A stretch of 30,753 bases of DNA from JBOGUF01 sp050696075 (GTDB taxonomy: Bacteria; Chloroflexota; Chloroflexia; Thermomicrobiales; UBA6265): NCBI GenBank assembly GCA_050696075.1, contig JBOGUF010000049.1, forward strand, positions 1 to 30,753. The letters run 5' to 3'. Position numbers and translations under genes: made by a program. The notes under the pieces were generated by a model, which had not been told where the DNA came from, did not search any database, and saw only the letters and a list, made by a program, of their open reading frames with translations. Below, piece after piece: positions 22,172 through 29,893 of the stretch. Each line of letters starts with the position of its first letter. Position 1 is the first letter of the stretch.

Positions 22172-23659
22172 ATGACCCGCCAATCAGTTCCCACCTACCA
22201 TTTTGAGTTTCGCGGCGGCCTTTCCGGACGCGGTGAAGTGACTCGAACTGGCTCCCTGATTGACAGTGGAACGACGCGTCTCATGCGCTATTGGCTTGAC
22301 GACTTTCCGCTTGCGGCTAGCTCGGGCCGGATGATGCCTGCGGCAGCCGCGGACTTGATTGATGTTGCAACCGCAATCTATATTGCAGATCGGCTTGCGC
22401 TACGCGAAGTCGTGGATGATCCGCGCATGCCGCAGGATCGGTGGCATCGACGCCTACATATTGTTGTCCCAGTTCGAGATCCTCGCCGTTGGACTCGAAC
22501 CGAGGTTATCGCGTACCTAGAGGATTTGCTCGCCTTCCTCACCGATGATGCATGGACGATCGAATTCGTCCGCCGTTCAGTTGATGCTCGCCGGTCCGAG
22601 ATACAAATTCCTTTAGTGACGCGCCATTCCGACATGCCCGCAACCATTCTGCAGAGTGGCGGTCTTGATTCCTTCGCTGGACTGGTTGAACTCCTGAGCC
22701 GCGGAGAGTCGACTGTGGTGACGCCTGTCACGGTCGTCACTAATCATCGCGTCCGGCGAATGCTCTGAGACATCATCCGTACGATTCGCCGGGACCGCGT
22801 GGCTTCAGAACCCGAACTCGTTCCGGCCATGTTACGCGTTGGACTCTCGGGTGTTGGCCGTTCCAGGGATGATCAGGATCCCAGTCAGCGCGCGAGGGGA
22901 TTGCTTTTTCTCGCTGCTGGCGTGGCCAGCTTGGCATTGGCAGACGCTAACCGACTCTACGTCTGTGAAAACGGTGTTGGCGCTATAAGCCTGCCGATGA
23001 CTTCGGACCATTGGGGTGCCCGCGCGACCAAGTCGATGCACCCGAAGACCCTCTTGAAGTTTGCCGACCTTGCATCGCTCATGCTGGAACAGTCCATTTC
23101 AATAGTAAATCTTGGTTTGCTCTCGACCAAAGGCGAACTTGTGGGGCGAATTAAGCAGGAGCGCCATGTACAGGCGGCAGGCAGCACGGAGTCCTGTGAC
23201 CAGGCAATCTACTTGCGTACTGGGGAAGCATGCGGAAAATGCACATCTTGCATAATGCGTCGAGTGGCACTCAACTCCGCGGGGATGGAAGCATCCGTGG
23301 ACGGCGTGGCTGTCAGTTATCTCACTGACTGGCTCGATCCAGAGTCACGATGGGACGGAGAGAACGCGTTTCAAATCGTCGCGATGCGTGTTCAGGTCGA
23401 ACGACTGCGCCCGGCAGTCGAGGGCGAGAGGGGATTCGCGGGGCTCGATCAGGCATTCCCAGCGCTCTTTGAGGTCGTGGCATTGGCCACGGCCCTAGGG
23501 CTCAGCGAAGAAGGCCTCGAGGGCCAAATCTTCCGGCTCTACCAAAGCCATGTGCGTGAATTCGACGCATTCGTGGGTAAGATCAATCGTCCCGGCTGGG
23601 GACTGCACGCCGACGTCACCGCGCTTATCCAACCGGCCACAGCTATCGCTGCCGGCTGA
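22172..23659 (+). pseudogene. QueC/QatC-like PP-loop protein interrupted by in-frame TGA
   Basis: One continuous frame of 495 codons with a single TGA at 22766-22768. The first part (198 codons) ends with the PP-loop SGGLDS (162-167), which binds ATP in QueC-type 7-cyano-7-deazaguanine synthases. The second part keeps the rest of the fold: SQRARGLLFLAAGVASLALA, YVCENGVGAISLPMTSDHWG, SMHPKTL, STKGELVG, and a zinc cluster (C-x11-C-x2-C-x2-C at about residues 342-360, GEACGKCTSCIMRR). An N-terminal extension of about 155 residues, absent from housekeeping QueC, resembles the larger QatC proteins of the Qat anti-phage system. A C-to-T change of CGA to TGA would explain the stop. The ATG at 22172 has TAGGGACTTGC upstream. 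It could be a recent pseudogene, a sequencing error, or two-part translation from GTG 22799. Confidence 0.75.
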
Positions 23660-23695
23660 CGCGGCATGAAGTTCATGCCACGAAGAGAGAGGACC

Positions 23696-24916
23696 GTGGA
23701 CAAGCATGTCCTAAACTCGATCGACCCAATAACGATCGGCGAGCGGCTTGCGGAAGCGCGGCGGGCGCGCGGCCTTACGCAGCAGCAGGCGGCGGATGCG
23801 CTCGGCGTGGCGCGGACGACGATCACCGCGATGGAGAAGGGGGTTCGCCGGCCGCGCGCGGTCGAGTTGGTGACGCTCGCGCGGCTCTACGGGCGGCCCG
23901 TGGGCGAGTTGGTGCGACCGGTGCCGCAAGCGCCGCGACCGAACTTCGTCGTGCAGTTCCGGGCCGCGCGCGGTTCCGAGGAAGGAAGCGCTGACCCCGA
24001 CGTCCAGCGATTCGAGGATCTCTGCCGCTGGTACGTCGACTTGGAGGAATTGCTGGGCGCGCCGCTGCCGCGCCGTTACCCAGGTGTCTACGACGTGTCG
24101 GGAACGCCGCCGGAACGAGCCGCCGAGGAGGTGGCGGCGTCGGAGCGCAATCGGCTCGGACTCGGGGACGGCCCAGTCGGCGACCTGTGGGGCATGCTCG
24201 AAACGGACGTCGGGCTTCGTGTCTTTGTCCTTCCGATGGCCAACCGCCGGATCGCCGGGATGTTCCTCTTCACGGAGGAGTACGGTGGATGCGTCGCCGT
24301 CAATGCCAACCATCCGGAAGCGCGGCGGCGGTGGAGCGCTGTCCACGAGTACGCCCACTTTCTGGCCAATCGCTTCAAGCCGGAAATCACGATCCTCAAC
24401 CTGTATAAGCGGGTACCGGAGAGCGAGCGATTCGCCGACGCCTTCGCGCGCATCTTCCTCATGCCCGCGGCCGGTCTCAGCCGCAGGTTCGAGGCGATCC
24501 GCCGGGCGAAGAACCAGCCGATCACGCCCGCCGACGTGCTGGCGCTCAGCCACCTCTACCGCGTGTCGTTTCAGGCGATGACGTGGCGACTCGAAGAGTT
24601 GAAGCTGCTGCCTGCCGGGACGTGGGACCGGCTGCGCGAATTCGGCTTTCAGCCAACCAAGGCGCTCGAACTGATGCATCTGCCGGGCCACGAAGCAGCA
24701 TTGCCAAATCTCCCGCATCGCTACGTGGCGCTCGCCGTGCAGGCGCACGAAGCGGGTCATCTCAGCGAGGGCCAACTCGCTGAACGCCTTGGCACCGATC
24801 GGGTGGGGGCGCGGCAGTATGTCCGCGATCTGACCACGGAGCCGCACCCGTTCGAAGGCGGGGAGTGGCGGCAGGTGCCGCTGGATCTGACGGCGGCTCT
24901 AGTTGGCCTGTCGTAG
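23696..24916 (+). CDS. XRE-family regulator fused to ImmA/IrrE metallopeptidase
   Basis: A 406-residue two-domain protein. Residues about 12-68 form an XRE helix-turn-helix: IGERLAEARRARGLTQQQAA, then LGVARTTITAMEKGVRRP. The middle holds an ImmA/IrrE zinc peptidase domain with HEYAHFLANRF (His217, Glu218, His221) and SERFADAFARIFLMPAAG (about 242-259). Such COG2856 proteins cleave repressors or act as antitoxin-like regulators. The start is uncertain: GTG 23696 follows AGAGAGGA, whereas ATG 23666 and 23675 are also in frame. It follows the QueC-like gene by about 36 nt and precedes a PIN protein by 12 nt, an arrangement known among predicted toxin-antitoxin loci. GC content is again high, unlike the QueC-like module. 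Confidence 0.85.
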   Translation: MDKHVLNSIDPITIGERLAEARRARGLTQQQAADALGVARTTITAMEKGVRRPRAVELVTLARLYGRPVGELVRPVPQAPRPNFVVQFRAARGSEEGSADPDVQRFEDLCRWYVDLEELLGAPLPRRYPGVYDVSGTPPERAAEEVAASERNRLGLGDGPVGDLWGMLETDVGLRVFVLPMANRRIAGMFLFTEEYGGCVAVNANHPEARRRWSAVHEYAHFLANRFKPEITILNLYKRVPESERFADAFARIFLMPAAGLSRRFEAIRRAKNQPITPADVLALSHLYRVSFQAMTWRLEELKLLPAGTWDRLREFGFQPTKALELMHLPGHEAALPNLPHRYVALAVQAHEAGHLSEGQLAERLGTDRVGARQYVRDLTTEPHPFEGGEWRQVPLDLTAALVGLS

Positions 24917-24928
24917 GGACGCCGCTCG

Positions 24929-25480
24929 ATGCCGCGACTGACGCTCACGTTCCTCGACGCCTGCGCCGTCGTCAACCTGTACGCGACGCGGTGGATGGAA
25001 TCGATCCTCACCAGCGTTGGCAACCCGGTCGCGATCGCGGATGTGGTGGAACAGGAGGCCCAGTTCGTCTACCGCGGCGGGACCGGTGACGATGCCAGGG
25101 AGCGAGAGCCGGTCGAATTGCAGCCACTCGTGGCGAGCGGTCTGCTCAGCGTCATCTCGACCACGGACGAGGAGGAACTGCTTACGTTCATCGATCTGAC
25201 GCGGGAGATCGATGAGGGTGAGGCCATGACGGTGGCGCTGGCGATCCATCGCGGCTGCATTGTCGTGACCGACGACCGGAAGGCCTCCCGCGTGCTGGAA
25301 CGCCGCGGTGTGCCACGGCGCTCGACATTAGACGTCGTCAAGGCATGGAGTGAGCGCGACGCGGTACAGCCAGATACGCTCCGTGGCGTCCTCACGGACC
25401 TCCGCCAACGCGGCAGGTACGAACCCGCGCGGTCGCATCCCCTACGAAGCTGGTGGGGCGATGCCTTGGATGTGCCTTAG
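24929..25480 (+). CDS. PIN-domain protein, partner of XRE-ImmA/IrrE protein
   Basis: A 183-residue PIN-like nuclease. Acidic motifs are LTFLDACAVVNLY (Asp10), VVEQEAQFV, EIDEGEAMTVALAI and IVVTDDRKASRVL, as expected for the PIN Mg-binding site. The pairing with an XRE-COG2856 gene fits a predicted toxin-antitoxin unit in which the PIN protein is the RNA-cleaving toxin. The ATG at 24929 has only a weak GGGACG upstream and may be coupled to the preceding gene. It ends 3 nt before the convergent desulfhydrase-like gene. Confidence 0.78.
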   Translation: MPRLTLTFLDACAVVNLYATRWMESILTSVGNPVAIADVVEQEAQFVYRGGTGDDAREREPVELQPLVASGLLSVISTTDEEELLTFIDLTREIDEGEAMTVALAIHRGCIVVTDDRKASRVLERRGVPRRSTLDVVKAWSERDAVQPDTLRGVLTDLRQRGRYEPARSHPLRSWWGDALDVP

Positions 25481-25483
25481 GTT

Positions 25484-26545
25484 TCAACGCGCATCGATCG
25501 CGGCCAGCACCTCGTCCTTGAAGGCGAACAACGCCGGTTGGCCGCCGGTGTGGATGAAGACGACGGTGCTCTCTTGGCCGACGAGGCCTTGGCGGGCGTG
25601 GTCGATGAGGCCGGCCATGGCTTTGCCGGTGTAGATCGGGTCGAGGAGGAGTCCCTCCGTGCGGGCGGCGAGTTTGATGGCGTCCATGCCGGCCGGGGAG
25701 GGGAGACCGTAGGCTTCACCGACGTAGGCGTCGTGGCTCTCGACATCTGATTCGGTGAGCGGGACCTCCCAGCCGAGCGCCTGGGCGGCGGCGCGGGCGC
25801 CGGCGAGGGCGCCGGGAACCCGGTCGTCGCCGTAGCGCTGACTGATGGCGACGACGCGGTAGTCCTTGCCGAGCAGCGCCTGGCCCAGGATCAGCCCGGC
25901 GTGCCCCTTGTTGCCGGAGCTCATGTAGAAATGGGTCGGGGCGACGCCCAGGGTGGCCATCTGCTCGACGATCTCGATCGTGCAGAGGAGGTAGGCGAGC
26001 GCGGAGCCGAGGGCGAACGAGGGGTTATGGTTCATCACGTACGGTCTGCGGCCGAGGGCGCGCTGTTCGAGGGCGACGTCCTCCAGCGCCCGGTCCATCT
26101 CGGTCGGGTCGTCGGTGGCGAGGAAACGGACGTCCGCCCCGAGGATACGGTCGACCAACAGATTCCCCTGCCAGTCCCAGTCGCGGTCCTGGCGCAAGAC
26201 GAGGATCGGTTGCATGCCGAGGATGTTGGCGGCGGCGGTCGTCTGCCGGGCCGAGTTCGACTGCGCCTCGAGGCCGGCGATGAAGACGTCGGCCTCCTGC
26301 GCCACGGCGTCGGCCATGCGGAACTCGAGGTTGCGCGTCTTGTTCCCGCCGAAGGCAAGCCCGGTCAGGTCGTCCCGCTTGACGAAGAGGCGACCGACGC
26401 CGATCGCCGCGGCCAGGCGCGGCGCTTCGTGCAGCGGCGTCGGCGTCAGCGCCAGCGAGACGCGGGGCAAGCGCGCGACGCGCTCCCGAATCTCGGCAAT
26501 GGTGACCGGCGACGTAAGCGTTTCGTGTCCAACCCCCATCGCCAT
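25484..26545 (-). CDS. D-cysteine desulfhydrase/ACC-deaminase-like PLP enzyme
   Basis: A 353-residue fold-type II PLP enzyme of the ACC-deaminase/D-cysteine desulfhydrase group, whose members deaminate small D-amino acids or cyclic amino acids. Signatures: LTPTPLHEAPRLAAAIGVGR, FVKRDDLTGLAFGGNKTRNLEF with the PLP lysine at Lys69, and the C-terminal IHTGGQPALFAFKDEV. The usual QSNH-x-R motif reads QSNSARQTTA (residues 95-104), so the active-site His is Ser98. The phosphate-binding loop reads SSGNKGHAGL rather than SGGTHAGL. The substrate may therefore differ from D-cysteine. GGGGAAGG precedes the ATG at 26545. A diverged copy of the GntR operator lies 44 nt upstream. Confidence 0.83.
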   Translation of the reverse strand: MAMGVGHETLTSPVTIAEIRERVARLPRVSLALTPTPLHEAPRLAAAIGVGRLFVKRDDLTGLAFGGNKTRNLEFRMADAVAQEADVFIAGLEAQSNSARQTTAAANILGMQPILVLRQDRDWDWQGNLLVDRILGADVRFLATDDPTEMDRALEDVALEQRALGRRPYVMNHNPSFALGSALAYLLCTIEIVEQMATLGVAPTHFYMSSGNKGHAGLILGQALLGKDYRVVAISQRYGDDRVPGALAGARAAAQALGWEVPLTESDVESHDAYVGEAYGLPSPAGMDAIKLAARTEGLLLDPIYTGKAMAGLIDHARQGLVGQESTVVFIHTGGQPALFAFKDEVLAAIDAR

Positions 26546-26588
26546 GGAACCCTTCCCCTCGTAGCCGCGCGGTGTGCCACGGATCGTT

Positions 26589-26635
26589 CTTGTCCGGTTA
26601 TCCTATCATTAAGACAAGTTTTCGTGGCACGACAA
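26589..26635 (-). promoter_or_regulatory. Operator-like site 3 and candidate promoter of the PLP enzyme
   Basis: The block GGTTATCCTATC.TTA.GACA matches sites 1 and 2 (7845, 17775) with a few substitutions. CTTGTC and GACAAG close it as a 6-bp dyad (26589-26618). On the minus strand TTGTCG (26630-26635), 18 nt, TAATGA (26606-26611) is a possible promoter, placing the operator on the -10 box of the PLP-enzyme gene. Confidence 0.55.
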
Positions 26636-26658
26636 TGAGTATAGGCCGAGTGGGCGGC

Positions 26659-26716
26659 TTGACACGCGTGCGTGGGCCGCCTTAGAATGCGAACGAAATA
26701 GAACATCTGTTCTATT
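26659..26716 (+). promoter_or_regulatory. Promoter with LexA-type palindrome (SOS-box-like)
   Basis: TTGACA (26659-26664), 18 nt, TAGAAT (26683-26688). It is followed at once by AATAGAACATCTGTTCTATT (26697-26716), a palindrome with 9-bp arms. Its core GAAC-N4-GTTC is the LexA box of Gram-positive-type SOS systems. The position over the transcription start is right for repression. It drives the zinc-ribbon gene at 26751 and possibly the sigma-like gene. Confidence 0.7.
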
Positions 26717-26750
26717 TTGAGTGCGTCCGACGAGAGAGGAGGTGAGGGAA

Positions 26751-26999
26751 ATGGTCACGCCCCAACCGAGACGGCCCGCGCGTCGCGCCGTCTACCGCTG
26801 GGAATGTCCCTGTCAGGAGCCGCCGTTCCTGCTGGCGACCTACGAGCCGAACGGCCGGATCAACATCAAAGTCCGCGACCGCTACTGGCACATCTTCGGC
26901 CAGGTCCGCACGATCTGCCCCAAGTGCGGCGCCGAACACGTCCTCGACCTGAGCGACGACGACGAGCCAACCCCCGCCCGGCGCGTCGCCATTCGTTGA
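26751..26999 (+). CDS. Small zinc-ribbon protein
   Basis: An 82-residue protein. After a basic N-terminus (PRRPARRA) comes WECPCQEPPFLLATYEPNG, a central strand region NIKVRDRYWHIFGQVRTI, then CPKCGAEHVL. The CPC and CPKC knuckles could bind one zinc ion. The ATG at 26751 is fixed by GGAGG (26738-26742) with 8-nt spacing; a GTG at 26721 is less likely. The tail is acidic then basic (DDDEP...RR). Function is unknown; small zinc ribbons of this kind often bind nucleic acid or protein partners. It is the first gene behind the LexA-type box. Confidence 0.78.
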   Translation: MVTPQPRRPARRAVYRWECPCQEPPFLLATYEPNGRINIKVRDRYWHIFGQVRTICPKCGAEHVLDLSDDDEPTPARRVAIR

Positions 27000-27125
27000 C
27001 CTCCCCCTGAGCTCGGAAGAGCCCCCCAGCGCCGAAGCGCCTCCGCCCAACGCCATGAATAGTCCGGTCGAGCAGGCATCGCTCGCCGGTATCGCGCGTG
27101 GATGGCGCGCTGGAGGCCGGTTCCC

Positions 27126-27893
27126 ATGTCCCTCCCCACGACGCCCGATCGCCCGGGCACAAGCCATCGCGATCGCCCCCAGATCCGCCTGCTCACCACC
27201 GGCGGGTCCTGGGCGCTGCCGGTGGCGAACCCGGCGGAGACGATCCCGCCGGCGCTCGCACGCCGCCTGTCGACCGCCGCCATGGCCGCGCAAGAGGGGG
27301 ATCGCGCGGCGCGCGACGCCCTCTTCGCCGCTATTTGGCCGAAAATCGAACGACAGACGCGGCAATACGCGCGCGGACGCTGGGGCGCGCTCGCCGGCCG
27401 GGCCTGGGAGCAAGCCGACGTCACGCAGGAGGCCTACCTCGTCTTCGCCGAACTGCTGGCCGACTGGCCGCGGCAGACCTCCTTCCCCACCTACCTCCTC
27501 GGCCAGTTCGGCTGGCGCTTGCGCGCCGCCATGCGCCGGCTCAACGGGTCGTCACCGCGGACCGTCCGGTTCGACGGCCGTCTCCTGCTGTCCGACGACT
27601 CGGCGGAAGCACAACGGGCGCGGTCCCTCGTCGGAACATTGGCGACCGACCTCGACCCGGTCGATGGCCGGATCTTGCTCCTCTACGTGCTGAACGGCGA
27701 ATCGATCGGCGCGATCGCCCACCGTCTCCAGGTCAACCGGCGGTCCGTCCGCCGGCGCTGGCTGGCGCTCGCCGCCACGTTGCGGCAATCCCTGACCGAG
27801 GGCGACGTCGCCGAGACTCGGCACGAGCCGGGGCGGCGGCGAAGAGGGTGGCGGGCCGATTGGCATCGACCCGCCGGGGAGAAAGGGGGATGA
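27126..27893 (+). CDS. Sigma-70-like (ECF-type) factor
   Basis: A 255-residue protein with the two parts of a small sigma factor. Region 2: AQEGDRAARDALFAAIWPKI (about 55-74), then ADVTQEAYLVFAELLADWP and FPTYLLGQFGWRLRAAMRRL. Region 4: LDPVDGRILLLYVLNGESIG and AIAHRLQVNRRSVRRRWLAL, a helix-turn-helix. The N-terminal 45 residues and the Arg-rich C-terminus (RRRRGWRADW) are extra. The ATG at 27126 is preceded by GGAGG (27112-27116); an upstream in-frame ATG at 27102 has no ribosome site. No anti-sigma gene is adjacent, but the zinc-ribbon protein upstream might play that part. Target promoters are unknown. Confidence 0.75.
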   Translation: MSLPTTPDRPGTSHRDRPQIRLLTTGGSWALPVANPAETIPPALARRLSTAAMAAQEGDRAARDALFAAIWPKIERQTRQYARGRWGALAGRAWEQADVTQEAYLVFAELLADWPRQTSFPTYLLGQFGWRLRAAMRRLNGSSPRTVRFDGRLLLSDDSAEAQRARSLVGTLATDLDPVDGRILLLYVLNGESIGAIAHRLQVNRRSVRRRWLALAATLRQSLTEGDVAETRHEPGRRRRGWRADWHRPAGEKGG

Positions 27894-28136
27894 GGGAGTA
27901 GAACGGGATGAGCGTTGGTATGGTCGGCACATCCGCCTGGTCCGTGTTGAGCGCCGAATGGCGGCGGCCTGCCGACGGAATCCATCATGCGCGATGCGAT
28001 GCACGACCGCATCGGCAGAGATGCCTATTTGATGACGCAGGGCGAGGGGCGCCGTAGGTAATCCTCTGGGACATGAGACGACGCGCCATGCCGGGTATGC
28101 TTGGGCGTCGACGCTCGTGACGAAGGAGGGGGTTCC

Positions 28137-29375
28137 GTGCAGTCATCGCCACCGCCGCTCGATGCGCTGTCCCAGGAGTACGTCGCGCTCGCGTACGGCA
28201 TCGAGCGGCGCGTGCCGGGCTACGTCGACGCCTACTTCGGTCCGCCCGAGGTCAAGGCGGCGACGCTGGCCGGCGACTCGTCGGAAGCCCAAGCGCTGGT
28301 CGAGCGGGCACATGCCCTGGCGGCGCGGGTCGCGACCGGCGACTACATGGGGGAGCGTACGCGCTATCTGGCCGCCCAGGTGCGGGCGATGCTCGCTACC
28401 TGCCGCCGTTTGGCCGGCGAGGAGTTGAGCTACCTCGACGAGGTGCGGGACTGCTTCGACGTCGAGCCGGCGCGCACGCCGGAGACGGCCTTCAACGACG
28501 CCATCGCCGAGCTCGACGAACTACTGCCGGGCGACGGGGAGGTCCACACCCGCATGATCGCCTGGCGCGCGACCTACGAGGTCAGCCCGGAGACCGCGCG
28601 GACGATGATCGACGTCATCGCCGACGAGACGCGACGGCGCACCGCCGCCTTCGTCGATTTGCCCGCCGGCGAGGCGGTTGCGTTCGCCTTCGTCGCGGGT
28701 CAACCGTGGAGCGGCTACAACTGGTATCTGGGCAACGCCCGCTCCCGCGTCGAGATCAATACCGACAATCCGATCCGCGCCCACGAGCTGCCCGGCCTGA
28801 TCGCCCACGAGGCCTACCCCGGCCATCACACCGAGCACGCCTTGAAAGAGCATCTCCTCTATCAGGAGCGCGGCTACGGCGAGCACGCGATCCAGCTCAT
28901 CAACACGCCGGAGTGTGTCATCTCGGAAGGGATCGCCACCCTGGCCGAGTCGGTGATCTTCACGCCGGAGGATCTTGCCGCCTGGCTGGCCGAGACGGTC
29001 TACCCGGCCGCCGGCGTGAGCGGCGACCCGGCGCGGGAGGCGGCGATCCAGCGCGCCCAACGCGCGCTGCGCCCCGTCTCCGCCAACGCGGCACTGCTGC
29101 TGCACCACGAGGGCGCGACGGAGGACGAGGTCGTCGCCTACCTGATGCGCTACGGGCTGCGCCCCGAACAGGAAGCGCGTCACAGCCTCGGCTTCATCCG
29201 CGACCCGCTCTGGCGCGCCTACATCTTCACTTACCACACCGGCCGCGACCTCCTCGGCCGCTGGCTCGAGGCCGCCCCGGCCGCCGAGCGCCAGGCCCGC
29301 TTCCGCACGCTGCTCAGCGAGCAGATCGCGCCGTCGCGGGTCCGCGATTGGATGGCAGCGGACGCGAACGATTGA
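28137..29375 (+). CDS. DUF885-like metallopeptidase
   Basis: A 412-residue soluble protein with a zinc-peptidase motif in the DUF885 style: AHEAYPGHHTEH (HEAYPGHH at 224-231), followed by VISEGIATLAES with Glu264 as the likely third ligand. The Ala/Glu-rich N-terminal half is helical. The C-terminal part (EARHSLGFIRDPLWRAYIFTYHTGRDLLGRW, in part) is typical of the family. It is shorter than the 550-600 residues of many DUF885 proteins. The GTG at 28137 is chosen for AAGGAGG at 28123-28129. No signal peptide. A peptidase role is probable; the substrate is unknown. Confidence 0.82.
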   Translation: MQSSPPPLDALSQEYVALAYGIERRVPGYVDAYFGPPEVKAATLAGDSSEAQALVERAHALAARVATGDYMGERTRYLAAQVRAMLATCRRLAGEELSYLDEVRDCFDVEPARTPETAFNDAIAELDELLPGDGEVHTRMIAWRATYEVSPETARTMIDVIADETRRRTAAFVDLPAGEAVAFAFVAGQPWSGYNWYLGNARSRVEINTDNPIRAHELPGLIAHEAYPGHHTEHALKEHLLYQERGYGEHAIQLINTPECVISEGIATLAESVIFTPEDLAAWLAETVYPAAGVSGDPAREAAIQRAQRALRPVSANAALLLHHEGATEDEVVAYLMRYGLRPEQEARHSLGFIRDPLWRAYIFTYHTGRDLLGRWLEAAPAAERQARFRTLLSEQIAPSRVRDWMAADAND

Positions 29376-29401
29376 CGATCGCGTTACAATTGCGGTATCA
29401 C
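29372..29401 (+). promoter_or_regulatory. Candidate promoter of zinc-finger/VapC pair
   Basis: TTGACG (29372-29377), 18 nt, TATCAC (29396-29401), overlapping the stop codon of the metallopeptidase gene. The 62-nt gap before the zinc-finger gene is otherwise empty apart from its ribosome site. Confidence 0.4.
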
Positions 29402-29437
29402 GAACAGCAAGTCGAGCAAATGGGGATGGAGTGAACC

Positions 29438-29893
29438 ATGGCGATGACCAATGAGGAAATCCTGCAGGAGGCGGCTCGACTGCGCGCCGCTCGCCGGCTC
29501 AGGACCGTCAAGCAGTGCGAAGTGTGCGGTACGTCGTTTGAAGGTATCCGACAGCGTCGGTATTGCTCGGATCGATGCCGGGTGGCGGCATCCCGTCAGC
29601 GCCGACAGCTTCAGGAGGCCGAGGTGAGCGACGACTTCGTGGAGCGGGTGCGAAAGAGGACGGATGAGATCATGGCACGGGTCGCCCGGTGGAGTGAGGC
29701 CGAGGGAGAGGAGCGCCTGCCCAACGGCGAGCTTGCTGAGGAGGCGGCGGCGGCCCGCGAGCGGGCTCGCGAGACCGTTGAGGGATTTGTCGCGCTCAGC
29801 GAACGCATTTCGCGCGGACGGGTCTTTGATGATTCCACGGAACTCGTGCGTCGGGAGCGTGAGGCACGTTCTCGCCATCTCGCCTCGCTGTGA
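29438..29893 (+). CDS. Treble-clef zinc-finger protein, putative antitoxin
   Basis: A 151-residue protein. Residues about 27-52 form a treble-clef-like zinc finger: CEVCGTSFEGIRQRRYCSDR followed by CR (C-x2-C-x12-C-x3-C). The rest is a highly charged, mostly helical tail with FVERVRKRTDEIMARVARW, EAAAARERARETVEGFVALS and a final REREARSRHL. GGAG precedes the ATG at 29438. The stop overlaps the GTG start of a VapC-type toxin (GTGA at 29890-29893). By position it is the antitoxin: zinc finger for DNA binding, helical tail for toxin neutralisation. This differs from the usual RHH, AbrB or Phd antitoxins. Confidence 0.75.
   Translation: MAMTNEEILQEAARLRAARRLRTVKQCEVCGTSFEGIRQRRYCSDRCRVAASRQRRQLQEAEVSDDFVERVRKRTDEIMARVARWSEAEGEERLPNGELAEEAAAARERARETVEGFVALSERISRGRVFDDSTELVRREREARSRHLASL

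Noticed and set aside
21531..25480. Complete Qat (QatABCD) operon
   Set aside because: No KAP-type ATPase and no TatD-like nuclease are encoded; only the QueC-like part is recognisable.
25484..26545. Tryptophan synthase beta or cysteine synthase identity for the PLP enzyme
   Set aside because: The GGNKTRNLEF lysine motif and the C-terminal HTGGQPALF block are those of the ACC deaminase/D-cysteine desulfhydrase group.
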